Numbered from the stretch's first letter, positions 8,099-16,326 are shown. The stretch: 61,675 nucleotides of DNA from HGM04593 sp045613945 (GCA_045613945.1 JAZLBZ010000057.1:1-61675), one strand, 5' to 3'. Program-made: numbers and translations. The notes: a model not told the origin generated them from the sequence alone.

Positions 8099-10285
8099 TT
8101 ACTGCTTGTCATTATTCTGACGACGTGGCTCACGCTCGCGGCGTGGACGGCGCTCGCGCTCCTCATAGCCCTCGGGTTTCTCAAGGAGAACCTTGCGAGA
8201 GAGTTTGAACTTGCCGGTCTTTGGATCAATCTCCAACAACTTTACCTGAAGTTTGTCACCCTCATTGATACCGGTCTCTTCCATTGTCTCGAAACGTTTC
8301 CAGTCAATCTCAGAGATGTGCAGCAGACCATCCTTGCCTGGCATGAACTCAACGAACGCGCCGTAAGGCATCACGCTGCGCACTGTACCCTCGTAAACCT
8401 CACCGGCCTCGGGGATAGCAACGATAGCGCGAATCTTTGCAATTGCATCGTTGATTGACTTGCCGTTGTTTGCAGCGATTTCAATAACGCCCTCGCCATC
8501 AATCTCCTCGATAGAGATTGTAGCGCCGGTCTCCTCCTGCATACCCTGGATAATCTTGCCACCGGGGCCAATGACAGCGCCGATGAACTCCTTAGGAATG
8601 CGCATTGTCTCAATGCGTGGAGCGTGTGGCTTGAGTTCCTCACGTGGCTCGGCGATGCACTCGGTAATCTTGCCGAGGATGTGCATGCGACCCTCGCGTG
8701 CCTGGTTCAGGGCCTTCTCAAGGATTTCGTAAGAGAGACCGTCGACCTTGATATCCATCTGTGTTGCAGTGATACCGTCAACAGTACCTGTTACCTTGAA
8801 GTCCATATCGCCCAAGTGGTCCTCGTCACCGAGAATATCGCTGAGGACAGCATATTTCTCCTCACCGGCATTCTTGATAAGACCCATTGCGATACCTGAT
8901 ACAGGTTTCTTAATCTTTACACCGGCATCCATGAGCGCCAGAGTACCGGCACATACGGTTGCCATTGAAGATGAGCCGTTAGACTCAAGAATATCTGAAA
9001 CCACGCGAACGCAGTATGGATAGTCGGCTGGAATCATGTTCTTCAACGCACGGCAAGCGAGGTTACCGTGACCAATCTCACGACGGCCAACGCCACGCTG
9101 TGGACGAGCCTCACCTGTTGAGAATGGAGGGAAGTTATAGTGGAGCAAGAAACGCTCTGTACCCTGGTTCATTACGTCGTCGATGATCTTTTCATCGCGC
9201 TTTGTACCAAGAGTAACGGTTGTGAGCGACTGTGTCTCACCACGTGTGAAGACAGCCGAGCCATGAGGACCTGGGAGATAGCCAGCCTCGCACCAGATGT
9301 GGCGGATGTCGGTTGTCTTGCGGCCATCGAGACGCTTGCCCTCGTCGAGAATGCAACGGCGCATAGCCTCCTTCTCAACATCGTGGTAGTAGCGGTCGAT
9401 GAGAGCACCCTTCTCCTCGAGTTCCTCCTCAGTAAACTGAGCCTTGAACTCTTCCTTGATTGCGTCGAACGCAGCAGCACGGCCATGCTTGTCGTTGTTG
9501 CCACTTGCAGCAACTGCGTATGCCTTAGCATAGCAAGCATCGTGTACCATTGTGCGGAGTTCCTCATCATTCACCTCGTGGCAATACTCGCGCTTAACAG
9601 TTGAGCCAACCTCTTCCATCAGTTCCATCTGAGCCTTGCAGTGAACCTTGATAGCCTCGTGAGCAACCTTCATTGCCTCGAGCAGGTCGCTCTCAGAAAC
9701 CTCCTTCATCTCACCCTCGACCATCATGATGTTGTCGTATGTAGCGGCAACCATGATGTCCATATCAGCCTCCTCGAGCTGTGCGAATGTTGGGTTGACA
9801 ACAAACTCGCCACCGATGCGTGCTACACGCACCTCAGAGATTGGGCCACCGAATGGGATGTCTGACACCGCCAAAGCAGCAGAGGCCGCAAGACCTGCCA
9901 AAGCATCGGGCATGTCAACGCCGTCGGCCGAGAAGAGTACTATGTTTACATAAACCTCGGCGTGGTAGTTATCTGGGAAGAGAGGACGCAGAGCGCGGTC
10001 AACCAGACGGCAAGTGAGGATCTCATAGTCCGAAGCCTTACCCTCACGCTTTGTAAAACCACCGGGGAAGCGGCCGAACGCAGCATATTTCTCTTTGTAC
10101 TCTACCTGTAAAGGCATAAAATCGGTTCCTGGCACAGCATCCTTCGCTGCACACACTGTGGCCAACAACATCGTATTGCCCAAACGCAGCATAACTGCGC
10201 CGTCAGCCTGCTTTGCAAGCTTACCTGTCTCAATGGTAATTACACGACCATCGGGCAAGGCCACATTCTTTGTAACAACATTCAT
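8099..10285 (-). CDS. pnp: Polyribonucleotide nucleotidyltransferase (PNPase)
   Basis: A 728-residue phosphorolytic 3'-5' exoribonuclease of the RNA degradation machinery. Two RNase PH-like domains are visible: the first carries GRFPGGFTKREGK, the second GTKRDEKIIDD, FLLHYNFPPFSTGE and GRREIGHGNLA. Then come a KH domain with IGPGGKIIQGMQEETGA, an S1 domain (GTVRSVMPYGAFVEF, KDGLLHISEID) and a very basic arginine-rich tail suited to RNA binding. I chose the ATG at 10285 (MNVVTKNVALPDG): the frame is open 49 codons further upstream, but that stretch contains the promoter and does not resemble the family N-terminus. The promoter is back to back with that of the next gene. Confidence 0.97.
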   Translation of the reverse strand: MNVVTKNVALPDGRVITIETGKLAKQADGAVMLRLGNTMLLATVCAAKDAVPGTDFMPLQVEYKEKYAAFGRFPGGFTKREGKASDYEILTCRLVDRALRPLFPDNYHAEVYVNIVLFSADGVDMPDALAGLAASAALAVSDIPFGGPISEVRVARIGGEFVVNPTFAQLEEADMDIMVAATYDNIMMVEGEMKEVSESDLLEAMKVAHEAIKVHCKAQMELMEEVGSTVKREYCHEVNDEELRTMVHDACYAKAYAVAASGNNDKHGRAAAFDAIKEEFKAQFTEEELEEKGALIDRYYHDVEKEAMRRCILDEGKRLDGRKTTDIRHIWCEAGYLPGPHGSAVFTRGETQSLTTVTLGTKRDEKIIDDVMNQGTERFLLHYNFPPFSTGEARPQRGVGRREIGHGNLACRALKNMIPADYPYCVRVVSDILESNGSSSMATVCAGTLALMDAGVKIKKPVSGIAMGLIKNAGEEKYAVLSDILGDEDHLGDMDFKVTGTVDGITATQMDIKVDGLSYEILEKALNQAREGRMHILGKITECIAEPREELKPHAPRIETMRIPKEFIGAVIGPGGKIIQGMQEETGATISIEEIDGEGVIEIAANNGKSINDAIAKIRAIVAIPEAGEVYEGTVRSVMPYGAFVEFMPGKDGLLHISEIDWKRFETMEETGINEGDKLQVKLLEIDPKTGKFKLSRKVLLEKPEGYEERERRPRREREPRRQNNDKQ

Positions 10286-10325
10286 ATCTTTTATCTTTAA
10301 AAACGAAATTTTATTGTAATTCTCG

Positions 10326-10333
10326 CAAAGATA
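10326..10333 (-). promoter_or_regulatory. Predicted -7 element of the pnp promoter
   Basis: TATCTTTG on the minus strand, a perfect TAnnTTTG match, about 40 bp before the pnp ATG. It supports the start at 10285, because any longer protein would begin upstream of the transcript. Confidence 0.6.
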
Positions 10334-10416
10334 TACATTTTTCGAGATTTTAACCATCTTTATGCAGAAAAAAACACTAAAACGAGCCGCGTTTATTGAG
10401 AAACATGGATTTTTCA

Positions 10417-10446
10417 TTTGCGTTTCACTCATTTACACTATCTTTG
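10417..10446 (+). promoter_or_regulatory. Bacteroidota-type promoter of the thioredoxin-like lipoprotein gene
   Basis: TTTG at 10417-10420 and TATCTTTG at 10439-10446, separated by 18 bp: both elements fit the Bacteroidota primary sigma factor consensus. Leader about 67 nt to the ATG at 10520. Confidence 0.75.
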
Positions 10447-10519
10447 CGCCAGAAAAAGCGAAGACGCATTTACATTTTGCAAGTTTTCGCAACAAACACA
10501 ATCACAAATTCAGACAGTT

Positions 10520-11689
10520 ATGAAAAATCTCAAGGGAATACTGACCTATTTCTCATTTATCATCATTGCCGCACTGCTCTCTACATCGTGTGATAATAAG
10601 GAGGGGACCCCATCGTTCACCGTCAAGGGCAACATTGCAAACGCCGAGGGCAAAAGCATTGGCATATACCACATTGCCGAGGGGGGCGCAAAGGAAGTCG
10701 GCAAGGCAAAACTTGACAAGAGCGGGAACTACAAGTTCACCGTTCCAAGCCCCAAACACTTCGATTTCTACCTTTTGAACGTAGACAGTTGCGGAACAAT
10801 TGCATTCATCGCCGACTCGACAGAGACAATCACCATAAACAGCAATGCCGAGGAGTTCATCCCCGGCTACACCATCGACGGCAACGTGGAGAACCAGCGT
10901 CTGAAGGAGATAAAGATGCTCCGGGACGCACTTGAGAAGCAGGTAAGAGCAATGGCAAGCAGCACATCGCCGGCCATTGTAAAGACCGAGAGGGAGATTA
11001 GGGCGGTTATCGATGAGTTCAAGGAGAACATCGTCAAGCAATATATCATACCCGCTCCGGGAAGCGCAAGCGCCTACTACGCCCTTACGCTGACGCTTGC
11101 AGACATGCCAATCTTCAACCCGACGACCGACAAGAAGGACTGCCGGTACTTCACTGCTGTGGCAACAAATTTCCAGCGTCTACACCCCGACACAAGACAC
11201 ACACAGCGCATTACAAAGATTGCCGAGGAGGGATTGAAGGCCACACGCCCCCCACGCCAGGTTGAACTGGAGGTTGAAGAGAGAAACGCTACAATCACAG
11301 ACATGTTCAACATCACATTGCCCCGGGCCAACGGTGACAGCATAGCCCTGTCATCAATGAAAGGCAAGGTAATACTGCTTGACTTCACTGTTTATGAGAA
11401 TACCGGAATAAGCAGCCGCAACATGAAGATGCGCGAACTCTACAATAAATACAACAGCAAGGGATTCGACATCTACCAGGTATCGGTTGACAAGCGCGAG
11501 CACTTCTGGCAGCAGTCGGCCGGCAACCTTCCTTGGACCTGCGTGCGCGATGCAAACGGCACAAGCCTGCGACTTTACAATGTACATGTCCTGCCAACCT
11601 TCTTCCTCATCAACAAGGAGGGCGAGATTGTTCTGCGCGACGCACAGATTGAGAACACCGAAAAGGAGATTGAGAAACTGCTGAAATAA
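10520..11689 (+). CDS. Thioredoxin-like lipoprotein lacking the CXXC active site (DUF4369/AhpC-TSA type)
   Basis: A 389-residue lipoprotein. The signal peptide ends in the lipobox LSTSC and the mature part begins CDNKEGTP. Residues about 25-120 look like the DUF4369 beta-domain often fused to thioredoxins in Bacteroidales (FTVKGNIANAEGKSIGIYHI). A helical linker follows, then a C-terminal thioredoxin/TlpA-like fold (KGKVILLDFTVYENTG, GFDIYQVSVDK, LPTFFLINKEGEIV). Where active family members have WCXXC, this protein reads FTVYENTGISSRNM, so it has no redox cysteines and probably works as a binding or structural protein (inference). The start at 10520 is set by the signal peptide and by a good promoter just upstream. 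Confidence 0.85.
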   Translation: MKNLKGILTYFSFIIIAALLSTSCDNKEGTPSFTVKGNIANAEGKSIGIYHIAEGGAKEVGKAKLDKSGNYKFTVPSPKHFDFYLLNVDSCGTIAFIADSTETITINSNAEEFIPGYTIDGNVENQRLKEIKMLRDALEKQVRAMASSTSPAIVKTEREIRAVIDEFKENIVKQYIIPAPGSASAYYALTLTLADMPIFNPTTDKKDCRYFTAVATNFQRLHPDTRHTQRITKIAEEGLKATRPPRQVELEVEERNATITDMFNITLPRANGDSIALSSMKGKVILLDFTVYENTGISSRNMKMRELYNKYNSKGFDIYQVSVDKREHFWQQSAGNLPWTCVRDANGTSLRLYNVHVLPTFFLINKEGEIVLRDAQIENTEKEIEKLLK

Positions 11690-11762
11690 CAGGCAGCAGC
11701 GCAAAGGTCAAAGAGAATAAAGGTTATAAAAATTCACAAGTAATATTTTTTATCCTTTTAAA

Positions 11763-11794
11763 TTTGCTTTATACCTAAAAAGGGGCTACCTTTG
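11763..11794 (+). promoter_or_regulatory. Bacteroidota-type promoter of greA
   Basis: TTTG at 11763-11766 and TACCTTTG at 11787-11794 with a 20-bp spacer. The expected start of transcription near 11801 gives a leader of about 70 nt containing the hairpin at 11815-11840. Confidence 0.75.
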
Positions 11795-11814
11795 CAAAAG
11801 AAATAAAGGGAAAT

Positions 11815-11840
11815 GGGTTCCAGCACTTGTGTTGGAATCC
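11815..11840 (+). terminator. Terminator-like hairpin inside the greA leader
   Basis: GGGTTCCAGC pairs with GTTGGAATCC (10 bp, two G-U pairs) around a 6-nt loop and is followed by TTTGTTTTACTGTTTTTT. It lies between the greA promoter and the greA ATG, so it could stop part of the transcription early (an attenuator) and release a roughly 50-nt RNA. Confidence 0.55.
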
Positions 11841-11870
11841 TTTGTTTTACTGTTTTTTAAAAGGGATATT

Positions 11871-12332
11871 ATGAGTTATATGTCAGAAGAAGGCTACAAG
11901 AAATTGCTGGCCGATTTAAAGGAACTCGAGGCAAAGCGCCCCGAAATTGTTCGTCAGATTGCCGAGGCACGCGACAAGGGTGACCTCTCGGAGAACGCAG
12001 AATACGATGCAGCAAAAGAGGCACAGGGCCTGTTGGAGATGAGAATCAACGAACTCAAACTCATCATTGCCGATGCAAAGATTATCGACACTACAAAGCT
12101 TAGCAGCGACACCGTACAGGTGTTGACAAAGGTTGGTCTCAAGAACACCAAGACAGGCGCAGCAATGCAGTACACCATTGTTCCTGAGAGCGAGGCAAAC
12201 CTTCGCGAGGCAAAGATTTCAATCAACACACCAATTGCAAAGGGACTCCTGGGCAAGAAGGTTGGCGATGTTGCCGAGATCACAGTGCCACAGGGCAAGC
12301 TCTTCCTTGAAATCACAAGCATCTCATTCTAA
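11871..12332 (+). CDS. greA: Transcription elongation factor GreA
   Basis: A 153-residue factor that enters the secondary channel of RNA polymerase and stimulates cleavage of backtracked transcripts. The N-terminal coiled coil carries the functional tip ARDKGDLSENAEYDAAKE (acidic D and E residues that act at the polymerase active site). The C-terminal FKBP-like domain ends in PIAKGLLGKKVGDVAEITVPQG (written across about residues 123-144). I chose the ATG at 11871 (MSYMSEEGY), which gives the usual family length; a second ATG three codons later would serve as well. The leader holds a terminator-like hairpin. The HIT gene follows after 11 nt, so the two form an operon. Confidence 0.96.
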   Translation: MSYMSEEGYKKLLADLKELEAKRPEIVRQIAEARDKGDLSENAEYDAAKEAQGLLEMRINELKLIIADAKIIDTTKLSSDTVQVLTKVGLKNTKTGAAMQYTIVPESEANLREAKISINTPIAKGLLGKKVGDVAEITVPQGKLFLEITSISF

Positions 12333-12343
12333 AAGAAAAGAGT

Positions 12344-12739
12344 ATGGCAACAATATTTTCAATGATTGTCGCTGGTGAGATTCCAAGTTACAAGGTTGCC
12401 GAGAATGAGCAGTTCTATGCATTCCTCGACATCAACCCACTTGCAAAGGGCCACACGCTTGTAATCCCCAAGCGCGAGGTAGACTATTTCTTCGACCTTA
12501 CCGACGAGGAGATTGGCGCAATGCAGATTTTCGCAAAGAAGGTTGCCGAGGGCATCAAGCGTGCATACCCCTGCATAAAGGTGGGGCAGGCAGTGCTGGG
12601 ACTCGAGGTACCCCACGCACACATACACCTTGTGCCAATGCAGAGCGAGAAGGACATGCTCTTCACAAATCCAAAACTGAAACTCACTCCCGAGGAGTTC
12701 AAGGAGATTGCCGAGAAAATAAACAAGGAGATTGCCTAA
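12344..12739 (+). CDS. HIT family protein (histidine triad nucleotide-binding protein)
   Basis: A 131-residue cytoplasmic nucleotide hydrolase or transferase of the Hint branch, which acts on AMP-linked phosphoramidates. The triad HAHIHL is at residues 91-96, with His93 the likely nucleophile; the N-terminal FSMIVAGEIPSYKVAE and PLAKGHTLVIPKRE are typical Hint segments. It lies 11 nt after greA and is probably cotranscribed. The last codons and the stop lie inside a long inverted repeat that ends the operon, so translation to the stop codon would pass through the base of the terminator stem. Confidence 0.92.
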   Translation: MATIFSMIVAGEIPSYKVAENEQFYAFLDINPLAKGHTLVIPKREVDYFFDLTDEEIGAMQIFAKKVAEGIKRAYPCIKVGQAVLGLEVPHAHIHLVPMQSEKDMLFTNPKLKLTPEEFKEIAEKINKEIA

Positions 12740-12767
12740 TGGCAATCTCGCTGTTTATTTTCTCGGC
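12710..12767. terminator. Long bidirectional terminator containing the HIT stop codon
   Basis: Outer arms GCCGAGAAAATAAAC / GTTTATTTTCTCGGC (15 bp, perfect) and inner arms GAGATTGCC / GGCAATCTC (9 bp, perfect), separated by a 3-by-3 internal loop. The terminal loop TAAT contains the HIT stop codon TAA (12737-12739). It lies between convergent genes. Confidence 0.8.
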
Positions 12768-12773
12768 AATTCA

Positions 12774-13076
12774 TTAAAGGCACATAATCGTTAGCATCAG
12801 TAAAACAACACCAGATACAAGCAGCATCCAATTACTAACAATAAGTTCGGTTATCACAAAGCCATCCTCTCTTATTTCGCGCACTATATTAGTAATGCTG
12901 CCAATAAAGCACGAAAGACAACTACCTGCCAGCGCAATTGTCAAGTCCTCTGAAAATATGGACATAACAAGCGTGCCAACGACAACCACAATAACACCTG
13001 CAACTTTTGATAGGTTCTTCTGGAACCATGGCGCCAACAAAATGATAAAAAATCCTAAAACTCCCCAAACACTCAT
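12774..13076 (-). CDS. Small membrane protein of unknown function
   Basis: A 100-residue protein that I do not recognise. Hydrophobicity suggests three or four membrane helices: about residues 2-17, 22-40, a weaker one at 44-58, and 79-98, with a charged stretch (NIVREIREDGF) between the last two. A longer reading from an ATG at 13139 (121 residues, MGEWRVLFFLKAL) is possible; I prefer MSVWGVLGFF at 13076 because it starts directly with a membrane helix. A TATATTTG element at 13167-13174 fits either start. It is monocistronic and ends at the shared terminator. Possibly a lineage-specific orphan. Confidence 0.6.
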   Translation of the reverse strand: MSVWGVLGFFIILLAPWFQKNLSKVAGVIVVVVGTLVMSIFSEDLTIALAGSCLSCFIGSITNIVREIREDGFVITELIVSNWMLLVSGVVLLMLTIMCL

Positions 13077-13166
13077 AGTAAATAACGTTTTAACGCACCA
13101 TAGGGCTTTCAAAAAAAATAAAACCCTCCACTCCCCCATTCAACATAGGCTCTGCGAAGATTGATG

Positions 13167-13174
13167 CAAATATA
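13167..13174 (-). promoter_or_regulatory. Predicted -7 element of the small membrane protein gene
   Basis: TATATTTG on the minus strand fits TAnnTTTG. It lies about 30 bp before the longer and 90 bp before the shorter start codon of the gene. Confidence 0.45.
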
Positions 13175-13248
13175 TCCGTTAAAATCAGATTATGCAACTC
13201 CGACACAAAATATTTGCCCAACCCAGGAAATTAATCACACCTTTTCAC

Positions 13249-13256
13249 TATCTTCG
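13249..13256 (+). promoter_or_regulatory. Predicted -7 element of the pyrC promoter
   Basis: TATCTTCG, one base away from the TAnnTTTG consensus, 26 bp before the pyrC ATG. No good -33 box. Confidence 0.4.
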
Positions 13257-13282
13257 CGGTAATAAGCAACATATCCAAAACT

Positions 13283-14629
13283 ATGCGCACACTTATCAGC
13301 AACCCCACAATAGTGAACAATGGCGAGCAGTTCCAGGGCTCGATAGTACTCAACAACGGCAAGATAACAGAGATTCTGCGCGGCAACGAGTTGCCACGTG
13401 CCGAGTGCGACGAGATTATTGAGGCGACAGGCCTTTACCTTATCCCGGGAGTAATCGACGACCACGTGCACTTCCGCGAGCCGGGACTCACACACAAGGC
13501 AACCATTGCCACCGAGAGCCGCGCTGCGGCAGCAGGCGGAGTGACATCGTTCATGGAGATGCCCAACACCTCGCCACAGACAACAACCATTGCGGCACTG
13601 AAGGAGAAGTTCAGGATTGCTGCAAGCGACAGTGTAATCAACTACTCGTTCTTCTTTGGTGCTACAAACAGCAATGTTGGCGACTTTGCAAGCCTCAACC
13701 CCAAGAACATCTGCGGCATAAAACTCTTTATGGGCTCAAGCACCGGGAACATGCTTGTAGACAAGAAGGAAGAACTTGAGAAAATTTTTGAGGAGGCGAA
13801 CAGGCTTGACCTTCCCGTTGCCGTGCACTGCGAGGATAGCGCCATAATTGCCGCAAACAGCGCAGCAATAAAGGAACGCGAAGGCGACGACCCCGATGTA
13901 AGGTTCCACCCGGCAATACGCAGCGAGGAGGCCTGTTACCAAAGCACAGCAAGCGCGGTGGAACTTGCAAAGAGGTTCGGCACGCGCTTGCACGTGATGC
14001 ACATTAGTACCGCACGCGAACTGGAACTGCTGACAGCCGGGAATGCTGCCGGAAAGAGAATAACCGCCGAGGTGACACCCGCCCACCTCACATTCTGCGA
14101 CGCCGACTACGCCACACTTGGTACACGCATAAAATGCAACCCCGCAATAAAGAGCGAGGGCGACCGCGCCGCACTGCGCCACGCCGTAAACGAGGGCAAG
14201 ATTGACCTCGTTGGCACCGACCACGCGCCACACCTGCCCGAGGACAAGAAGGGCGGCGCCTTGAAGGCGGCATCGGGAATGCCAAGCATACAATTCTCGT
14301 TGCTTGCAATGCTTGACCTGGTCGACAAGCAGGAGATGACAATTGAGACACTCGTTGAGAAGATGTGCCACGCGCCGGCAAGGATATTCAACGTGAGCAA
14401 GCGCGGCTATATTGAAAAGGGCTTCAATGCCGACTTTGTGCTGCTCAACCCCAACAAACCGCACACCATCACCGCTGCCGACATCATAAGCAAGTGCGGC
14501 TGGAGCCCATTCGAGGGCGCTACATTCAACTGGGCCGTTGAGCAGACCTGGAGCAACGGTGAATGCGTCTACAAGGATGGCCACATCAACGAGGAGGTTC
14601 GCGGAAAGGCGCTCAAGTTCAACCGATGA
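13283..14629 (+). CDS. pyrC: Dihydroorotase
   Basis: A 448-residue zinc amidohydrolase that interconverts N-carbamoyl-aspartate and dihydroorotate in pyrimidine synthesis. It is a class I (about 45 kDa) dihydroorotase: the metal motif DDHVHFREPGLTHKATI lies near residue 60, followed by GIKLFMGSSTGNML, a HCED histidine, HVMHIST and GTDHAPHL, which together supply the metal ligands and the catalytic Asp. The downstream MetH-reactivation-domain gene begins within the stop codon (ATGA), so the two are translationally coupled. The start is set by the family-like N-terminus and a promoter-like element 26 bp upstream. Confidence 0.94.
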   Translation: MRTLISNPTIVNNGEQFQGSIVLNNGKITEILRGNELPRAECDEIIEATGLYLIPGVIDDHVHFREPGLTHKATIATESRAAAAGGVTSFMEMPNTSPQTTTIAALKEKFRIAASDSVINYSFFFGATNSNVGDFASLNPKNICGIKLFMGSSTGNMLVDKKEELEKIFEEANRLDLPVAVHCEDSAIIAANSAAIKEREGDDPDVRFHPAIRSEEACYQSTASAVELAKRFGTRLHVMHISTARELELLTAGNAAGKRITAEVTPAHLTFCDADYATLGTRIKCNPAIKSEGDRAALRHAVNEGKIDLVGTDHAPHLPEDKKGGALKAASGMPSIQFSLLAMLDLVDKQEMTIETLVEKMCHAPARIFNVSKRGYIEKGFNADFVLLNPNKPHTITAADIISKCGWSPFEGATFNWAVEQTWSNGECVYKDGHINEEVRGKALKFNR

Positions 14630-15429
14630 AAAGATACATTTTCAGTTTTGAGATAAAGGAAGTAGCCCCATTCATTGACTGGAGCTACTTTCTGCACGCT
14701 TGGGGCATTGCAAAGGAAAGCGCACAAGCCAATGAAATCATAGCCGAGGCAAAGGCAATGCTCACCGAACTGGACGGCAGATACAGGACCCACGCCATCT
14801 TTGCCCTGTGCGATGCCAGAGGTGACGGTGACAACATTATCATAGAGGATACCACGCTGCCACTGCTGCGCCAGCAGCACTGCACAGAAGGAAAGTACAA
14901 CCTTTGCCTCAGCGACTTTGTCTCGCCATACGGTGACAGGATTGGCCTGTTTGCCACAAGCGTGGAGAGCGCGCCGGGCAATGAGCATGACGGCGACGAC
15001 TACCAGCGCCTGCTTGCGCAGACACTGGCCGACCGCCTTGCCGAGGCTACAGCCACTTTTCTCCACAAGAAGGTGCGCACCGACAAGACACTGTGGGGGT
15101 ATTCGCCTGATGAAGAACTCTCTCTTGAAGAACTGCTGGCAGAGAGTAACCAGGGCATACGCCCTGCAGTGGGTTACCCCTCACTTCCCGACCAGAGTAT
15201 CATATTCTTTATAGACAAACTGCTGAGGCTGAAGGATGCAGGCATTGCCCTCACATCCAACGGCGCAATGACGCCGCATGCCAGTGTATGCGGAGTGATG
15301 ATTGCACACCCCGCCGCACGATATTTTGCAGTTGGCAAGATTGACCGGGAACAGTTGACCGACTACGCCAGTCGCCGAGGAACGACGCCCGAGGAGAGTG
15401 CCCGTTTCCTGGCCAAGAACCTTGAATAG
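14626..15429 (+). CDS. Free-standing methionine synthase (MetH) reactivation-domain protein
   Basis: A 267-residue protein that matches only the C-terminal activation domain of cobalamin-dependent methionine synthase, the part that binds S-adenosylmethionine and allows reductive remethylation of oxidised cob(II)alamin. Visible family landmarks are PFIDWSYFLHAWGI near the N-terminus, ADRLAEATATFLHKKVR, GYSPDEELSLEELL, the SAM-binding GIRPAVGYPSLPDQ, and SNGAMTPHASVCG with ARYFAVGKI near the end. No homocysteine, folate or cobalamin domain is attached, so it may serve a MetH encoded elsewhere or another corrinoid enzyme. It overlaps pyrC by 4 nt (ATGA). The domain call is firm; the partner is unknown. 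Confidence 0.85.
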   Translation: MKRYIFSFEIKEVAPFIDWSYFLHAWGIAKESAQANEIIAEAKAMLTELDGRYRTHAIFALCDARGDGDNIIIEDTTLPLLRQQHCTEGKYNLCLSDFVSPYGDRIGLFATSVESAPGNEHDGDDYQRLLAQTLADRLAEATATFLHKKVRTDKTLWGYSPDEELSLEELLAESNQGIRPAVGYPSLPDQSIIFFIDKLLRLKDAGIALTSNGAMTPHASVCGVMIAHPAARYFAVGKIDREQLTDYASRRGTTPEESARFLAKNLE

Positions 15430-15503
15430 CACCCCGCCGACACCGTCATAAAAGACCAGAAAGAGGGGATTATATGCTGCCATTTTGCCATTAATGCCTT
15501 GTA

Positions 15504-15537
15504 TTTGAAAAAAATCCATAAAAAAGCGCTATATTTA
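15504..15537 (+). promoter_or_regulatory. Possible promoter of plsC
   Basis: TTTG at 15504-15507 and TATATTTA at 15530-15537, spacer 22 bp (slightly long), ending about 25 bp before the plsC ATG. Confidence 0.4.
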
Positions 15538-15562
15538 CAACAAATTTCAAACACTTACATTT

Positions 15563-16300
15563 ATGTTAAGAAAAATTCTACACCCGCTTTACATCTTGTA
15601 CCAGGTACTCTTTGCCTGGTGGGCAGCGCTGATTGTTGTTGCAATCACAGCAATAATCATTGAACTGTTCGGTCACTACTCCAAGGTAAAGAATGCCGAC
15701 CACACGCCTGCTGTCATCTGGTGCAAGCTCACCTGCTGGATATTCCTTATCCCCGTGAAGGTTGTCGACCGCGACAAGTATGTAAAGAAAGACCAGAACT
15801 ACGTATTTGTGGCAAACCACCAGGGCATGTTCGACATCTTTGTAATGTATGGCTATGTGTGCAAGCGCTTCAAGTGGATTATGAAGGATACACTGCGCAA
15901 GATGCCGTTGCTTGGCAAGGCCTGCTATGACACCGGGCACGTGTTCGTGAACCGCGAGACTCCACAGAAGGACCTGTTGCGTAAATCAATAGCAATACTC
16001 AAGAGCGGTGCTTCAATGGGCATATTCCCCGAGGGCACACGCTGCCGTAACGGCAAGATGGGTAAGTTCAAGAAAGGCGCCTTTGTCATTGCAAACATGA
16101 CACAGACACCGGTTCTCCCCATCACCATCGACGGCGCATACAACATCCTGCCCAAAGGTTGCAAGTGCCTGCACTGGTCACCAGTGACACTGACATTCCA
16201 CGCTCCAATTGAGTGCCAGGGCCGCGACAGCGAGAGCGTTGACCGCATGATGGCCGAGGCCGAGACTGTAATTGCAAATACACTCTACAAGAACAAATAA
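15563..16300 (+). CDS. plsC: 1-acyl-sn-glycerol-3-phosphate acyltransferase
   Basis: A 245-residue membrane-associated acyltransferase that makes phosphatidic acid from lysophosphatidic acid. An N-terminal hydrophobic segment (about 8-40) anchors it in the inner membrane. The HX4D catalytic motif is NHQGMFD (His86, Asp91), and the phosphate-binding motif is FPEGTR (Glu157). GHVFVNRE and PVLPITIDGAY are further family blocks. Length is typical. The S46 peptidase gene follows after 26 nt without an obvious promoter, so it may be cotranscribed. It could also act on other acyl acceptors such as ornithine lipids, which the sequence does not settle. Confidence 0.92.
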   Translation: MLRKILHPLYILYQVLFAWWAALIVVAITAIIIELFGHYSKVKNADHTPAVIWCKLTCWIFLIPVKVVDRDKYVKKDQNYVFVANHQGMFDIFVMYGYVCKRFKWIMKDTLRKMPLLGKACYDTGHVFVNRETPQKDLLRKSIAILKSGASMGIFPEGTRCRNGKMGKFKKGAFVIANMTQTPVLPITIDGAYNILPKGCKCLHWSPVTLTFHAPIECQGRDSESVDRMMAEAETVIANTLYKNK

Positions 16301-16326
16301 ACCTTTTTTTTAAAAAATATAACACT

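Noticed and set aside
9140..9604. A plus-strand frame of 154 codons inside pnp
   Set aside because: Antisense to the conserved PNPase core; low-complexity Leu/Val/Cys-rich translation.
13736..14584. A 282-codon minus-strand frame opposite pyrC
   Set aside because: pyrC has all dihydroorotase motifs; the opposite frame arises from codon bias.
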